Positions 24,253 through 32,563 of a stretch of 64,000 bases of DNA are shown here, piece by piece. Numbering within the stretch: the stretch's first letter is position 1; each line of letters begins with the position of its first letter. The position numbers and the translations under genes are program-made. The notes beneath the pieces are model-generated. The model searched no databases. It had not been told where the DNA came from and saw only the letters and a list, made by a program, of their open reading frames with translations. This stretch comes from Clostridia bacterium (GTDB lineage Bacteria; Bacillota; Clostridia; Oscillospirales; Acutalibacteraceae): the NCBI GenBank assembly GCA_017513245.1, contig JAFXGK010000019.1, positions 1-64,000 on the forward strand. Direction: 5' to 3'.

Positions 24253-24723
24253 TTAGAATATCTTGTTTTTCTTCAAAAACGAGCATAGCGGAAGACCGCC
24301 TATATACACAACGGCAAGCTCGCCGAGCCCTACCGTCGCGGCCGCATAGAAGAAGCCGACGTCACCTGCAAAGTACCAAAGCTCTGCACCGATTATAAGC
24401 GCGTTGCAGATAGAGGGGAAGAGCAAAAGCAGCGGAATCGGCAGTCGCTTTCGAAGAGCACGCATCAAAACAGCCGCCAGCAGCGTTGCCGCAGTACCGA
24501 ATATCATATCGACGGGGCCGAGGCTGCTGCCAATATTCGAAATAATGCAGCCTACCGTTAGTCCGTACACCGCCGAGGGCGTGAAAATCGGCAAAACGGT
24601 CAGTATTTCGCTCAGGCGAAACTGCACGGGGCCGTACGCCAATCCCATCGCCGCCGAAACGTAGGTTAAAACGGCGTAGAGCGCGGCTATAAGACCGCCT
24701 ACAACTAAATTCTTGGTCTTCAA
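24253..24723 (-). CDS. queT: QueT-type queuosine precursor transporter
   Basis: QueT is the substrate-binding S component of an energy-coupling-factor transporter for queuosine precursors. The protein is very hydrophobic with five or six membrane segments. It carries the family blocks G-G-L-I-A-A-L-Y-A-V-L-T and G-P-V-Q-F-R-L-S-E-I-L-T-V-L-P near residues 10-45. TTG at 24723 with GGAGTGA upstream is the likely start; a GTG at 24732 lies on top of that ribosome site. The length is 157 residues. No ECF A or T genes are nearby, so it likely shares a common energising module. A possible preQ1-type structure precedes it. Confidence 0.88.
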   Translation of the reverse strand: MKTKNLVVGGLIAALYAVLTYVSAAMGLAYGPVQFRLSEILTVLPIFTPSAVYGLTVGCIISNIGSSLGPVDMIFGTAATLLAAVLMRALRKRLPIPLLLLFPSICNALIIGAELWYFAGDVGFFYAAATVGLGELAVVYIGGLPLCSFLKKNKIF

Positions 24724-24730
24724 TTTTATC

Positions 24731-24773
24731 ACTCCGTAGTTTTATTTTACGTCAGGATGGTTTCGAACTGACG
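24731..24773 (-). promoter_or_regulatory. Possible preQ1-type riboswitch before queT
   Basis: On the minus strand a 6-base-pair stem CGTCAG/CTGACG closes a 12-base loop containing TTCGAAACC. An A-rich tract AAAATAAAAC and then CTACGGAG follow. The loop TTCG can pair with CGGA of the ribosome site, giving an H-type pseudoknot like that of preQ1-I riboswitches. Size and place fit, but the loop differs from the consensus I know. Confidence 0.35.
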
Positions 24774-24783
24774 ATATAGCCTT

Positions 24784-25218
24784 TTAGTGGCAGTTTGCGC
24801 AGGAACCGCCCTCGCACTCGTGGATTTCGCCAACGATGGGTGTGGGGTCGATGCCCTTGCGGCGGTAGTAATCGGATACAGCCGCCTTTATTGCCTGCTC
24901 GGCGAGCACCGAGCAATGAATTTTGTGTGCCGGCAGACCGCCGAGAGCCTCAACAACCGCCTTGTTTGAAAGGGTTAAAGCCTCCTCGATGGTGTGTCCC
25001 TTAACCATATCGGTGGCTATCGAGCTGGTCGCAATGGCCGAGCCGCAGCCAAAGGTCTTGAACTTAACGTCAACTATTACGCCGTCCTCAACCTTGATAT
25101 ACATCTTCATTATATCTCCGCACTTGGGGTTGCCAACCTCGCCGATACCGTCGGCGTTCTCGATTTCACCCATATTATGCGGATTGTAAAAATGCTCCAT
25201 TACTTGTTCGGTATACAT
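24784..25218 (-). CDS. nifU: Iron-sulfur scaffold protein NifU/IscU
   Basis: This is the scaffold on which iron-sulfur clusters are built with sulfur from NifS. The three conserved cluster cysteines are in G-N-P-x-C-G-D, F-x-x-F-G-C-G-S and K-I-H-C-S. The aspartate of C-G-D is also present. The 144 residues include a C-terminal tail with C-E-G-G-S-C-A-N-C-H, adding cysteines not found in plain IscU. The start at 25218 overlaps the nifS stop by one base (TAATG), with AAAGGAGA upstream inside nifS. This nifS-nifU pair is the usual housekeeping cluster system of Clostridia, not a sign of nitrogen fixation. Confidence 0.93.
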   Translation of the reverse strand: MYTEQVMEHFYNPHNMGEIENADGIGEVGNPKCGDIMKMYIKVEDGVIVDVKFKTFGCGSAIATSSIATDMVKGHTIEEALTLSNKAVVEALGGLPAHKIHCSVLAEQAIKAAVSDYYRRKGIDPTPIVGEIHECEGGSCANCH

Positions 25219-26399
25219 TATTTTTCGTTCTCCTTTATACTGTCCCAAAGGGGCGACATTGCGCGCAGCTTGCCAACGATTTCGGGCAGGACGGACATAA
25301 TATATTCGGCGTCCTCCATTGTGTTGCCGTCACCGAAGGTGAGGCGAAGCGAGCCGTGGGCTATTTCGTGCGGAAGGCCAAGGCTTAAAAGCACGTGGCT
25401 CGGGTCAAGTGAGCCCGAGGTGCAGGCCGAGCCGCTCGATGCGCTGATTCCGTTAAAATCCAAGAGCAGCAAAAGGCTTTCGCCCTCGATACCCTCGAAG
25501 CACATATTAACGTTGCCCGAAAGGCGCTTTTCGCGGTCACCGTTAAGGCGCGAACGCTCAATTTTCAGTGCGTTATCTATAATGTAGTCGCAGATTTCCT
25601 TGTTGCGGGCGTTGCGCTCGTCCATAGTTTCCGCGGCCTCGCAAAGTGCGGCGGCCATACCAACGACACCTGCGGTATTTTCGGTTCCTGCGCGGCGGCC
25701 AAACTCCTGCGCGCCGCCGTTAATAAGCGTGGTAACAACGGTGCCGCGGCGGATATAAAGCGCGCCGACACCCTTAGGTCCGTGAAATTTATGTGCCGAG
25801 AGCGAGAGCATATCAATATTCTGCTCCTCAACGTCGATATGAACGTTGCCCACAGCCTGAACGGCGTCGGTGTGGAAGGGAACACCCATCTCACGGCAAA
25901 CGGCGCCAAGCTCTTTTATAGGCTGAACGGTGCCGATTTCGTTGTTGGCGTACATAACAGTTACGAGGCAGGTATCCTCGCGGATTGCTTTTTTGAGGTC
26001 CTCAACCCTTACGAGTCCGTTCTCGTAAACCGGCAAATAGGTAACCGTAAAGCCCTGTTTTTCAAGGGCTGCGAGTGTGTGAAGTACGGCGTGATGTTCA
26101 AACACCGAGGTGATTATGTGCATCTTGCCCTTGCGGCGACCGGCCTCTGCGGCGCCCTTAATGGCCCAGTTGTCGGCTTCGCTTCCGCCGCTTGTAAAGT
26201 ATATCTCACGGGGGGAAGCACCGAGCACGGCGGCTATCTTTTCGCGTGCCTCGTCAACGGCGGCGCGAGCCTTTCCGCCAAGCGAATAAAGGCTGCTTGC
26301 GTTGCCGAAATTATCGGTAAGATACGGCATCATAGCTTCAAGCGCATGTTCGCTCAGCTTTGTGGTTGCCGAATTGTCTGCATAAACAAATCTTTTCAT
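25218..26399 (-). CDS. nifS: Cysteine desulfurase NifS
   Basis: This PLP-dependent enzyme takes sulfur from cysteine and passes it as persulfide to NifU. The family opening V-Y-A-D-N-S-A-T-T is followed by the PLP-contacting T-S-G-G-S-E-A-D-N. The PLP lysine is in [12 protein letters not shown], and the active cysteine loop is S-S-G-S-A-C-T-S-G. The 393 residues are typical of group I enzymes. It is the first gene of the nifS-nifU unit, with a promoter at 26441-26469. No IscR-type regulator is next to it. Confidence 0.95.
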   Translation of the reverse strand: MKRFVYADNSATTKLSEHALEAMMPYLTDNFGNASSLYSLGGKARAAVDEAREKIAAVLGASPREIYFTSGGSEADNWAIKGAAEAGRRKGKMHIITSVFEHHAVLHTLAALEKQGFTVTYLPVYENGLVRVEDLKKAIREDTCLVTVMYANNEIGTVQPIKELGAVCREMGVPFHTDAVQAVGNVHIDVEEQNIDMLSLSAHKFHGPKGVGALYIRRGTVVTTLINGGAQEFGRRAGTENTAGVVGMAAALCEAAETMDERNARNKEICDYIIDNALKIERSRLNGDREKRLSGNVNMCFEGIEGESLLLLLDFNGISASSGSACTSGSLDPSHVLLSLGLPHEIAHGSLRLTFGDGNTMEDAEYIMSVLPEIVGKLRAMSPLWDSIKENEK

Positions 26400-26440
26400 T
26401 AAATATATCGTTCCTTAAACTATTAAAATCAGCACGGTAT

Positions 26441-26469
26441 ATTGTATACTATTTTAGTACACTTTTCAA
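26441..26469 (-). promoter_or_regulatory. Promoter of nifS-nifU
   Basis: TTGAAA (26469-26464), 17 bases and TACAAT (26446-26441) on the minus strand. Confidence 0.65.
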
Positions 26470-26480
26470 CTGTTATTTAC

Positions 26481-26924
26481 CTAATTTTTGAATTTTTTTG
26501 ATTCTTCTACAGCCAGCTTGTCACAGCGCTCGTTTTCGGGATGACCGTTGTGGCCCTTTATCCAAATAATCTCAACCTCGTGCACCTCTAAAAGCGAGAG
26601 CAGCTTGTCCCACAAATCGGGGTTTAAGGCAGGCTTGCCGTCGGCTTTGCGCCAGTTTCTCTGCTTCCACGAAGCGGCCCAGCCCTTTTCAATTCCGTCG
26701 GCCACGTATTTCGAATCGGTGCAAAGGGTTACCTTGCAGGGCTCCTTAAGCGCCGAAAGGCCTGCAATAACGGCCGAAAGCTCCATACGGTTGTTGGTGG
26801 TCTCTGCTTCGCCGCCCGAGAGTTCTTTTTCAACCCCGGCGTAACGCAAAACGGCACCCCAGCCTCCGGGGCCGGGGTTACCGCTGCAAGCACCGTCTGT
26901 AAAAAGTTCAATTTCCTTTTTCAT
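26481..26924 (-). CDS. rnhA: Ribonuclease HI
   Basis: RNase HI cuts the RNA strand of RNA-DNA hybrids. All four acidic active-site residues are visible: Asp in [16 protein letters not shown], Glu in N-N-R-M-E-L, Asp in C-T-D-S-K-Y-V and Asp in N-E-R-C-D-K-L-A. The basic handle W-K-Q-R-N-W-R-K is present, which separates it from short handle-less forms. The length is 147 residues. It starts ten bases after lexA and is probably cotranscribed, so it could rise in the SOS response. Confidence 0.95.
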   Translation of the reverse strand: MKKEIELFTDGACSGNPGPGGWGAVLRYAGVEKELSGGEAETTNNRMELSAVIAGLSALKEPCKVTLCTDSKYVADGIEKGWAASWKQRNWRKADGKPALNPDLWDKLLSLLEVHEVEIIWIKGHNGHPENERCDKLAVEESKKFKN

Positions 26925-26934
26925 GCCGCCACCC

Positions 26935-27522
26935 CTAATATCTTCTGAAGTTGCCTACCACCTTGCCGAGGATGCTCGGATTTTCGGGGTAGATGGGGGA
27001 ATAATCGGGATTTTCGGGCATCAAAATTACCTTGCCCTTTTCTAGCAGAAGCCGTTTAACTGTGGCATCGTCACCGTCCATCGCAACTACGATATCGCCC
27101 GAACGCCATGAAAGATTTTTGTCGGCAATTATAATATCGCCGTCGAGTATTCCTGCGTCGCGCATACTCAGTCCCACAACGCGCAGAGCAAAAAGCCCCT
27201 CGGAATCCTTCTGCGGATAGGGGATATAGTCCTCGATTTCCTCAACCGCCAAAATCGGCTGACCTGCGGTAATGCGGCCTACGACCGGCACCAGCGACGA
27301 ATCAGAGGCGGCGGTTATGCGTATTGCGCGAGAATTATGTTTGTCGCGGGTGATGTAGCCGTATTCCTCAAGCGTCTCCAAAATTGCGTGCACCGAGGAG
27401 GTCGATTTTATTCCCGTGGCGCGACAAATCTCACGAACCGTGGGCGGAAGTCCACCCGACAATTCGCGAACCAAAAAATTATATACATCGGTCTGTTTTG
27501 GGGTAAGCGGGGTATCCTGCAT
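26935..27522 (-). CDS. lexA: SOS repressor LexA
   Basis: LexA represses DNA-damage genes and cleaves itself when RecA filaments form. The N-terminal winged helix has [12 protein letters not shown] and the recognition region [13 protein letters not shown]. The cleavage site is Ala86-Gly87 in G-R-I-T-A-G-Q-P, and the catalytic pair is Ser119 (G-L-S-M) and Lys156 (A-T-V-K-R-L). The length is 195 residues. TTGGAGTG precedes the ATG at 27522; the frame runs further upstream but through the operator. A DinR-type box at 27541-27554 indicates self-repression. Confidence 0.95.
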   Translation of the reverse strand: MQDTPLTPKQTDVYNFLVRELSGGLPPTVREICRATGIKSTSSVHAILETLEEYGYITRDKHNSRAIRITAASDSSLVPVVGRITAGQPILAVEEIEDYIPYPQKDSEGLFALRVVGLSMRDAGILDGDIIIADKNLSWRSGDIVVAMDGDDATVKRLLLEKGKVILMPENPDYSPIYPENPSILGKVVGNFRRY

Positions 27523-27540
27523 AATAACACTCCAAACTGT

Positions 27541-27554
27541 CGAACAAATATTCT
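27541..27554 (-). promoter_or_regulatory. SOS (LexA/DinR) box
   Basis: CGAACAAATATTCT fits the Gram-positive SOS operator CGAACRNRYGTTCG with few mismatches and lies about 20 bases upstream of the lexA start, as expected for autoregulation. Confidence 0.6.
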
Positions 27555-27577
27555 TTTTTACAGTATACCACGCGAAT

Positions 27578-27943
27578 TTATTCTTTGCAAGTATCTCTTG
27601 CAAAAAGACGCGAAAGCCCCATAAATATCAGTATTCCGCCCAAAATTTTGCGCAGCAGAAAAACGGGGATATATGGGAGTATGAGTGACCCCAAAATCGA
27701 GCCCAAAACACCCAGCGGCGCCATAAAAAGCCACAGTTTCCATTTGATTTGTTTACGGTATGCGTAAACCGCAACCGCCACCGCCGCAGTCGGCACGAAG
27801 GTGAGCAGATTTATACCCTGCGCCGTCAGCTGCGGGATGGCGGTGAAAAGGGAAAGATAAATAAGCAGCACTGTGCCTCCGCCAAGGCCCATAGCGGCTG
27901 CCGTCCCCGCTAAAAGTCCTGCCAAAATGTTTTCTATATTCAT
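27578..27943 (-). CDS. TSUP (TauE/SafE) half-size permease, second gene
   Basis: This 121-residue membrane protein with four hydrophobic segments belongs to the TSUP family, which moves sulfite, sulfonates or other sulfur compounds and organic anions. The repeat motif G-L-G-G-G-T-V-L-L-I-Y-L is near residues 20-31. Normal TSUP proteins have about 250 residues made of two such halves; here each half is its own gene. The start overlaps the stop of the first half by four bases (ATGA), implying equal production and a heterodimer. Confidence 0.88.
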   Translation of the reverse strand: MNIENILAGLLAGTAAAMGLGGGTVLLIYLSLFTAIPQLTAQGINLLTFVPTAAVAVAVYAYRKQIKWKLWLFMAPLGVLGSILGSLILPYIPVFLLRKILGGILIFMGLSRLFARDTCKE

Positions 27944-28293
27944 TTTAAAAAGAGTCGCACCCCCGCATATATCATAAAGACCGAAAAGATTTTCTTAAGC
28001 CAGGCGGTAGGAATTTTTTTGAGCAGGTAGGTGCCGAGCACCGCACCGATTACCGACGGCAGAATAAACGGCGCCGCATCCGAAAAGGCTATATGCCCTG
28101 CGCGCAGATACGAAATTGCGCTTACCGCGCTTATCGGCATCAGTACGGCCACCGCTGTGGAGTGGGCGGCCTTTTGCGGCGTGTCGAATTTTTTTATCAG
28201 CGGTATCGCCACAAGACCGCCGCCTGCGCCTACCGTGCCGTTGATTACGCCGACTAAGATACCAAAAACTGCGGCTATAAATTTTTTCATAAA
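27940..28293 (-). CDS. TSUP (TauE/SafE) half-size permease, first gene
   Basis: This 117-residue half-size TSUP protein has four hydrophobic segments and the motif G-x-x-N-G-T-V-G-A-G-G-G-L-V-A-I-P near residue 15. ATG at 28293 follows CGGTGAT; the frame extends 11 codons upstream without a ribosome site. The two halves may derive from one gene split in two, or may be the ancestral unfused state. The substrate is unknown; nearby NifS suggests nothing firm. Confidence 0.87.
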   Translation of the reverse strand, partial: FMKKFIAAVFGILVGVINGTVGAGGGLVAIPLIKKFDTPQKAAHSTAVAVLMPISAVSAISYLRAGHIAFSDAAPFILPSVIGAVLGTYLLKKIPTAWLKKIFSVFMIYAGVRLFLK

Positions 28294-28335
28294 AATCACC
28301 GAAAATAGTATGTGTAAAAATATCAAAAATAGTGC

Positions 28336-28364
28336 TTTACAAATTGAAATCGGCGTGATATAAT
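28336..28364 (+). promoter_or_regulatory. Promoter of rpsO
   Basis: TTTACA (28336-28341), 17 bases and a perfect TATAAT (28359-28364). Transcription would begin near 28371, giving a leader of about 95 bases. Confidence 0.75.
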
Positions 28365-28370
28365 ATCAAA

Positions 28371-28450
28371 GCTACCGTTTTCTACGCTAGGGGAGTATGC
28401 CGCAAAGCGGACTTCACCTGCCCCTTGCTTGGTTTACGGCAAATATTTAG
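28371..28450 (+). promoter_or_regulatory. Structured rpsO leader
   Basis: The leader folds into AGGGG (28389-28393) with CCCCT (28421-28425), enclosing CCGC-AAA-GCGG (28400-28410), and CCGT near 28377 may pair with ACGG near 28436. Ribosomal protein S15 binds such multi-stem leaders to repress its own synthesis in several Firmicutes. The match here is by position and shape only. Confidence 0.45.
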
Positions 28451-28465
28451 TAAGAGGTGAAAGAA

Positions 28466-28729
28466 ATGACAAAGGAAGAGAAGCAGCAGATTATTGCCGC
28501 TAACGCAACCCACGAGGGTGATACCGGTTCTCCCGAGGTACAGATTGCTGTACTCACAACCCGTATCAACGAGCTCAACGAGCACTTAAAGGTTCACAAG
28601 AACGACCACCACTCTCGTCGCGGTCTTCTCAAGATGGTAGGTCACAGACGTAATCTTCTCGCATACGTTGCTAAGAACGATATCGAGAGATACCGTGCAA
28701 TCATCAAGAAACTCGGAATTCGTAAGTAA
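28466..28729 (+). CDS. rpsO: 30S ribosomal protein S15
   Basis: S15 binds the central domain of 16S rRNA early in 30S assembly. The 87 residues contain [14 protein letters not shown][23 protein letters not shown], the full RNA-contact signature. The ATG at 28466 follows AGAGGTGA. The frame can be opened three codons earlier by GTG, which overlaps that ribosome site. It precedes pnp, a gene order conserved across bacteria. Confidence 0.98.
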   Translation: MTKEEKQQIIAANATHEGDTGSPEVQIAVLTTRINELNEHLKVHKNDHHSRRGLLKMVGHRRNLLAYVAKNDIERYRAIIKKLGIRK

Positions 28730-28737
28730 TTCCCCTG

Positions 28738-28764
28738 AAGCAGGCCGAGTTTTTCGGTCTGCTT
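28738..28764 (+). other. Hairpin between rpsO and pnp
   Basis: An 11-base-pair stem with one G-T pair (28738-28748 with 28754-28764) follows the rpsO stop. There is no T-run, so it is more likely a stability or processing element than a terminator. Confidence 0.55.
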
Positions 28765-28886
28765 CATATTGTATTGGTGTTTTGGTCCGACAGAATTTAG
28801 CAGTGAATCGATATACCGAAAAAATGCTTTCGGCGTATGGATTTATTGCTAAAACTGCGGACCTCAAAATAAAGGAGGTAAAATAA

Positions 28887-31079
28887 ATGTTTGAAAACTA
28901 CAAGGTTTATGAAACAACCCTGGCAGGTCGCCCCTTAAAGCTTGAGACCGGTATGATGGCTCAGCTCGCAAACGCTGCCGTTATGGCAACCTACGGCGAC
29001 ACTTCGGTACTCTGTACCGTAACCGCATCGCGTAAACCCCGCGAAGGCGTAGATTTCTTCCCCCTCTCGGTTGACTATGAGGAGAAGATGTATTCCGTTG
29101 GCCGTTTCCCCGGCTCCTTCCTCCGTCGTGAGGGCAGAGCAAGCGAAAAGGCTACTCTTGCAGGCCGTTGTATCGACCGTCCCATTCGTCCGCTTTTCCC
29201 CAAGGATATGCGTAACGATTGCGGCGTTGTTGCAACCGTAATGTCGGTAGACCCCGACTGCAGCCCTGAGGTTGCAGCAGCAATCGGTGTTTCTGCCGCT
29301 ATCGCCATTTCCGACGTTCCGTGGGATGGCCCCATCTCCAGCGTTAAGGTTGGTCTTGTTGACGGCGAAATCGTTATCAACCCCACCCTCGAGCAGCGCG
29401 AAAAGAGCGAGCTCGACCTTACCGTTTCTTCTACTGCTGACCTCGTTGCAATGATCGAGGCAGGCGGTAATGAAATCCCCGATGACCTTATGTTCGAGGC
29501 TATCATGAAGGGTCACGAGGTTAACCGTGAGATAGTTAAGTTTATAAACGGTATCGTTGCCGAAATCGGCAAGCCGAAGTTTGAGTTTGAATCCAGCAAT
29601 CCCGATCCCGCTATCATGGAAGAGATCGAAGCATTCTGCATCGAAGACGTTAAGAAGGCTCTCGACACCGATGATAAGCTCGTTCGCGATGCTGCTTTAG
29701 CACCCATTGCCGCCGCCATTCACGAGAAGTTTGACGAGCGCTTTGAGGGCGAAGAGGCAAAACTTGATGAGATTCTTTACCTCATCCAGAAGCACGTTGT
29801 TCGTGACTGGCTCAAGAAGGAGCACAAGCGCGTTGACGGCCGCGGAATCGATGAGATTCGCCCCTTAAACGCACAGGTTGACCTTCTCCCCAGAACCCAC
29901 GGTACAGGTATGTTCACCCGTGGACAGACTCAGGTTCTTTCGGTAACCACTCTCGCTCCCGTAAGCGAGGCTCAGAAGCTCGACGGACTTGACGAGCAGG
30001 TTGAGAAGCGTTACATTCACCACTATAACTTCCCGTCCTACTCGGTAGGCGAGACCAAGCCCAGCCGCGGCCCCGGCCGTCGTGAGATTGGTCACGGCGC
30101 ACTTGCAGAGCGCGCACTTCTGCCCGTAATTCCCTCGGTTGACGAGTTCCCCTACGCTATCCGCGTAGTAAGTGAGGTTCTCTCCTCCAACGGTTCTACC
30201 TCGCAGGCTTCCATCTGCGGTTCCACCCTTTCTCTTATGGCAGCCGGCGTTCCGATTAAGGCTCCCGTTGCAGGTATTTCCTGCGGCCTTATCACCGGTG
30301 ACGAAGGCGTATACGGTGACTTTATGACCATGGTAGACATCCAGGGTCTTGAAGATTTCTACGGCGATATGGACTTTAAGGTAGCAGGTACTCACAAGGG
30401 TATCACCGCTATCCAGATGGACCTTAAGGTTCACGGTCTTACCCCCGAAATCATCAAGGAAGCATTCGAGAAGACTAACAAGGCTCGTAAGTACATCCTT
30501 GATGAGGTTATGCTCCCCGTAATCGGTGAGCCCCGCGCAGAGCTTTCACCCTACGCACCCAAGATGCTCACCACCAAGATCGATCCCTCCAAGATTGGTG
30601 ACGTTATCGGTAAGCAGGGTAAGGTTATCCAGTCTATTCAGGAGCAGTGCGACTGCACCATTAATATCGAGGAGGACGGTCAGGTTTACGTTGCCGGTCT
30701 TGATATTGAGAAGGCAAAGCAGGCTATTGCTATAATCGAAACCATCGCAAACGATCCCGAGATCGGTGCTTTCTACAAGGGTAAGGTAACCCGCCTTATG
30801 ACCTTCGGTGCATTCGTTGAAATTGCTCCCGGCAAGGAAGGCCTTGTTCATATCAGCAAGCTCGACGTTAAGCGTGTTGAAAAGGTTGAGGACGTTGTAA
30901 ACGTTGGCGACGAGGTTATCGTTAAGGTAACCGAGATTGACGATCAGGGCAGACTTAACCTCTCCCGTCGTGATGCCTTAATCGAGAAGATGGGTATGGT
31001 ACCCGAAAACGACCTCGATGAAGAGGCTGAGCGCAAGCCCCGTGGCGACCGCAAGGGCTTCCGTGGCCGTCGTAAGTAA
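28887..31079 (+). CDS. pnp: Polynucleotide phosphorylase
   Basis: PNPase degrades RNA from the 3' end with phosphate and is a core part of the RNA degradosome. The 730 residues hold two RNase PH domains (about 1-230 and 310-540, with G-R-R-E-I-G-H-G-A-L-A-E-R-A-L near 395) and a linking helical domain. A KH domain follows (555-615; I-G-K-Q-G-K-V-I), then an S1 domain (620-695; F-G-A-F-V-E-I-A-P-G-K-E-G-L-V-H-I-S). The tail is short and basic. AAAGGAGGT precedes the ATG. A 157-base leader separates it from rpsO. Confidence 0.98.
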   Translation: MFENYKVYETTLAGRPLKLETGMMAQLANAAVMATYGDTSVLCTVTASRKPREGVDFFPLSVDYEEKMYSVGRFPGSFLRREGRASEKATLAGRCIDRPIRPLFPKDMRNDCGVVATVMSVDPDCSPEVAAAIGVSAAIAISDVPWDGPISSVKVGLVDGEIVINPTLEQREKSELDLTVSSTADLVAMIEAGGNEIPDDLMFEAIMKGHEVNREIVKFINGIVAEIGKPKFEFESSNPDPAIMEEIEAFCIEDVKKALDTDDKLVRDAALAPIAAAIHEKFDERFEGEEAKLDEILYLIQKHVVRDWLKKEHKRVDGRGIDEIRPLNAQVDLLPRTHGTGMFTRGQTQVLSVTTLAPVSEAQKLDGLDEQVEKRYIHHYNFPSYSVGETKPSRGPGRREIGHGALAERALLPVIPSVDEFPYAIRVVSEVLSSNGSTSQASICGSTLSLMAAGVPIKAPVAGISCGLITGDEGVYGDFMTMVDIQGLEDFYGDMDFKVAGTHKGITAIQMDLKVHGLTPEIIKEAFEKTNKARKYILDEVMLPVIGEPRAELSPYAPKMLTTKIDPSKIGDVIGKQGKVIQSIQEQCDCTINIEEDGQVYVAGLDIEKAKQAIAIIETIANDPEIGAFYKGKVTRLMTFGAFVEIAPGKEGLVHISKLDVKRVEKVEDVVNVGDEVIVKVTEIDDQGRLNLSRRDALIEKMGMVPENDLDEEAERKPRGDRKGFRGRRK

Positions 31080-31088
31080 TTAAATCCA

Positions 31089-31128
31089 AACAACCCCCAA
31101 GTTGATGAAACTTGAGGGTTGTTTTTTT
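31089..31128 (+). terminator. Terminator of pnp
   Basis: A stem of about 15 base pairs (31089-31103 with 31108-31122) is followed by T7. Confidence 0.92.
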
Positions 31129-31183
31129 GTTGCATATTTGTTTCGTATTGACAAAAATATATTTTCCTCTAGGGTGAAAAGTA

Positions 31184-31216
31184 GGCGGTGGCTTTATGGC
31201 TACCGCCCTTTATTTT
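31184..31216 (+). terminator. Terminator-like hairpin before the phage cassette
   Basis: A 9-base-pair stem GGCGGTGGC/GCTACCGCC is followed by CTTTATTTT. It stands between a possible -35 (TTGACA, 31148) and the first cassette gene, so it may block read-through or act in attenuation. A good -10 partner was not found. Confidence 0.5.
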
Positions 31217-31237
31217 AACCGCTCAAAAGGAGGAAAA

Positions 31238-32371
31238 ATGAAACAAAGGATATTAAAATTTTCGGTAAAAAATCAGCGCATAACGTCCGACGATATTTCG
31301 GTTGTAGCCGACAGCCGAAACTATTTATCGGCCTTTTTCAGCTTTGATGAAACCTGGGATGGAGCAGAAAAAACCGCTGTGTTTTCGTGTGGTGAAGAGG
31401 TCTATAATATGTTGCTCGAGGGCGATATGTGCCGCATTCCTGCCGAGGTAATAAAGGCAGGTTGCTTTTACGTGTCGGTGTTCGGCGGCGACCTTATAAC
31501 GGCCGACAGAATTCGCATTGAAGTGACCCCATCGGGCCATTTGGAGGGTATATCACCGCCCGTTCCCACACCCGATATTTACAATCAGCTTGTTGAAACG
31601 GTAGCAAGTGAGGCGGCTGACGCTGCAGCCTCGGCCGAAATTGCCGTAACGGCCTCACAAATGGCGCAGGACTTCACAGCCGAGACCGCGGCATACGCCG
31701 AAACCGTAGCAGGCAGCGTTTCGCAGGTGCTTGCGAGCGAGGCAGGTGCGGTGAACGCCATGGTTAAGTGTGAACAACTGGAAGAAGAAACGAAAACCGC
31801 GACGCAAGTGGCTCTTTCGGCGGCCGAAACCGCTCAAGACAATGCTGGCTCAGCTTATAATTTCAGTCTCGCGGCGGAGGAGGCCGCGGCAAGAGCCGAG
31901 CAGTTGGTTAATTATAAATTGCTAAGTTCGGGAACCCTCGACGACATCACCGGCGGCGTAGCATCAATAAAGGACGAAATAACGGAAGAATTAGGAAACT
32001 TGAGAGAACTTAAGTTTTATATCGAATTTCCTGCAGACTCCACATTAGACGGAAAAACCGCCTACCTTAACGCTCACATAAGCGGTTCGCCGTCCTCGCT
32101 TAACACCTTTTACAGTACAACCAGCGTATCTATGACGGCCGGTAAAACCTACAAAGGAGTTGCGGTAGCGAGCATTATAAACGGCGGAGCCGACAGTATG
32201 GTATTCGGCATAAGCAGCAAGGTGGATGTTAACTCCGGCATAAACACCCGCGTAAGTCCGCTGAGTTGTATCTGCCCGTGGAAGATAACCGCAGGTGCGA
32301 AGCAGTATTTAAATATAAATACCAACTACACCTTCCCAAGCGGTACAAAATGGGTATTGGAGGGTAGATAA
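31238..32371 (+). CDS. Phage tail-fibre/baseplate-like protein
   Basis: This 377-residue protein has three parts. Residues 1-105 are a beta-rich domain with K-F-S-V-K-N-Q-R-I and an aromatic F-S-F-D-E-T-W-D block, resembling the N-terminal attachment domain of BppU-type upper baseplate proteins. Residues 115-260 are an Ala/Glu-rich coiled coil with repeats of A-E-T-A, as in trimeric fibres. Residues 265-377 are a beta-rich tip with Ser/Thr/Gly, likely for surface binding. AAAGGAGG precedes ATG 31238; the longer frame from 31196 lacks a site and runs through the hairpin. Its stop overlaps the next start. A receptor-binding role is inferred from layout. Confidence 0.72.
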   Translation: MKQRILKFSVKNQRITSDDISVVADSRNYLSAFFSFDETWDGAEKTAVFSCGEEVYNMLLEGDMCRIPAEVIKAGCFYVSVFGGDLITADRIRIEVTPSGHLEGISPPVPTPDIYNQLVETVASEAADAAASAEIAVTASQMAQDFTAETAAYAETVAGSVSQVLASEAGAVNAMVKCEQLEEETKTATQVALSAAETAQDNAGSAYNFSLAAEEAAARAEQLVNYKLLSSGTLDDITGGVASIKDEITEELGNLRELKFYIEFPADSTLDGKTAYLNAHISGSPSSLNTFYSTTSVSMTAGKTYKGVAVASIINGGADSMVFGISSKVDVNSGINTRVSPLSCICPWKITAGAKQYLNINTNYTFPSGTKWVLEGR

Positions 32372-32562
32372 TGAAGCAGGTAATTTTTAGTTCTGAGAAT
32401 CCAAAAGGCTTAGTGGTGGAGATAGAGTCCACCGCCGAAGCAACCCCGATAAAGGACCCCATAACCGAATTTTTTGAGGGCTTGGCCTCGGCCGACACAA
32501 ACTCCATAGCCAAAATACGAGCTCTCGCTAAGGAGTTTCTCGCAAATACCGAGGAGGTGTAG
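32371..32562 (+). CDS. Small phage-type protein
   Basis: I cannot assign this 63-residue acidic protein. It starts within TAATG at the end of the fibre gene, with GGAGGG upstream, so translation is coupled. Small proteins in this place between tail-fibre and lysis genes (XkdX-like) are common in Firmicute prophages. It has no membrane segment; the C-terminal half is helical. Confidence 0.6.
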   Translation: MKQVIFSSENPKGLVVEIESTAEATPIKDPITEFFEGLASADTNSIAKIRALAKEFLANTEEV

Positions 32563-32563
32563 C

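Noticed and set aside
25218-26399. Nitrogen fixation cluster (from the name nifS/nifU)
   Set aside because: No nifH, nifD or nifK; this pair is the general iron-sulfur system in Clostridia.
29865-30434. Open frame of 189 codons opposite pnp
   Set aside because: A shadow of a highly expressed gene with biased codons.
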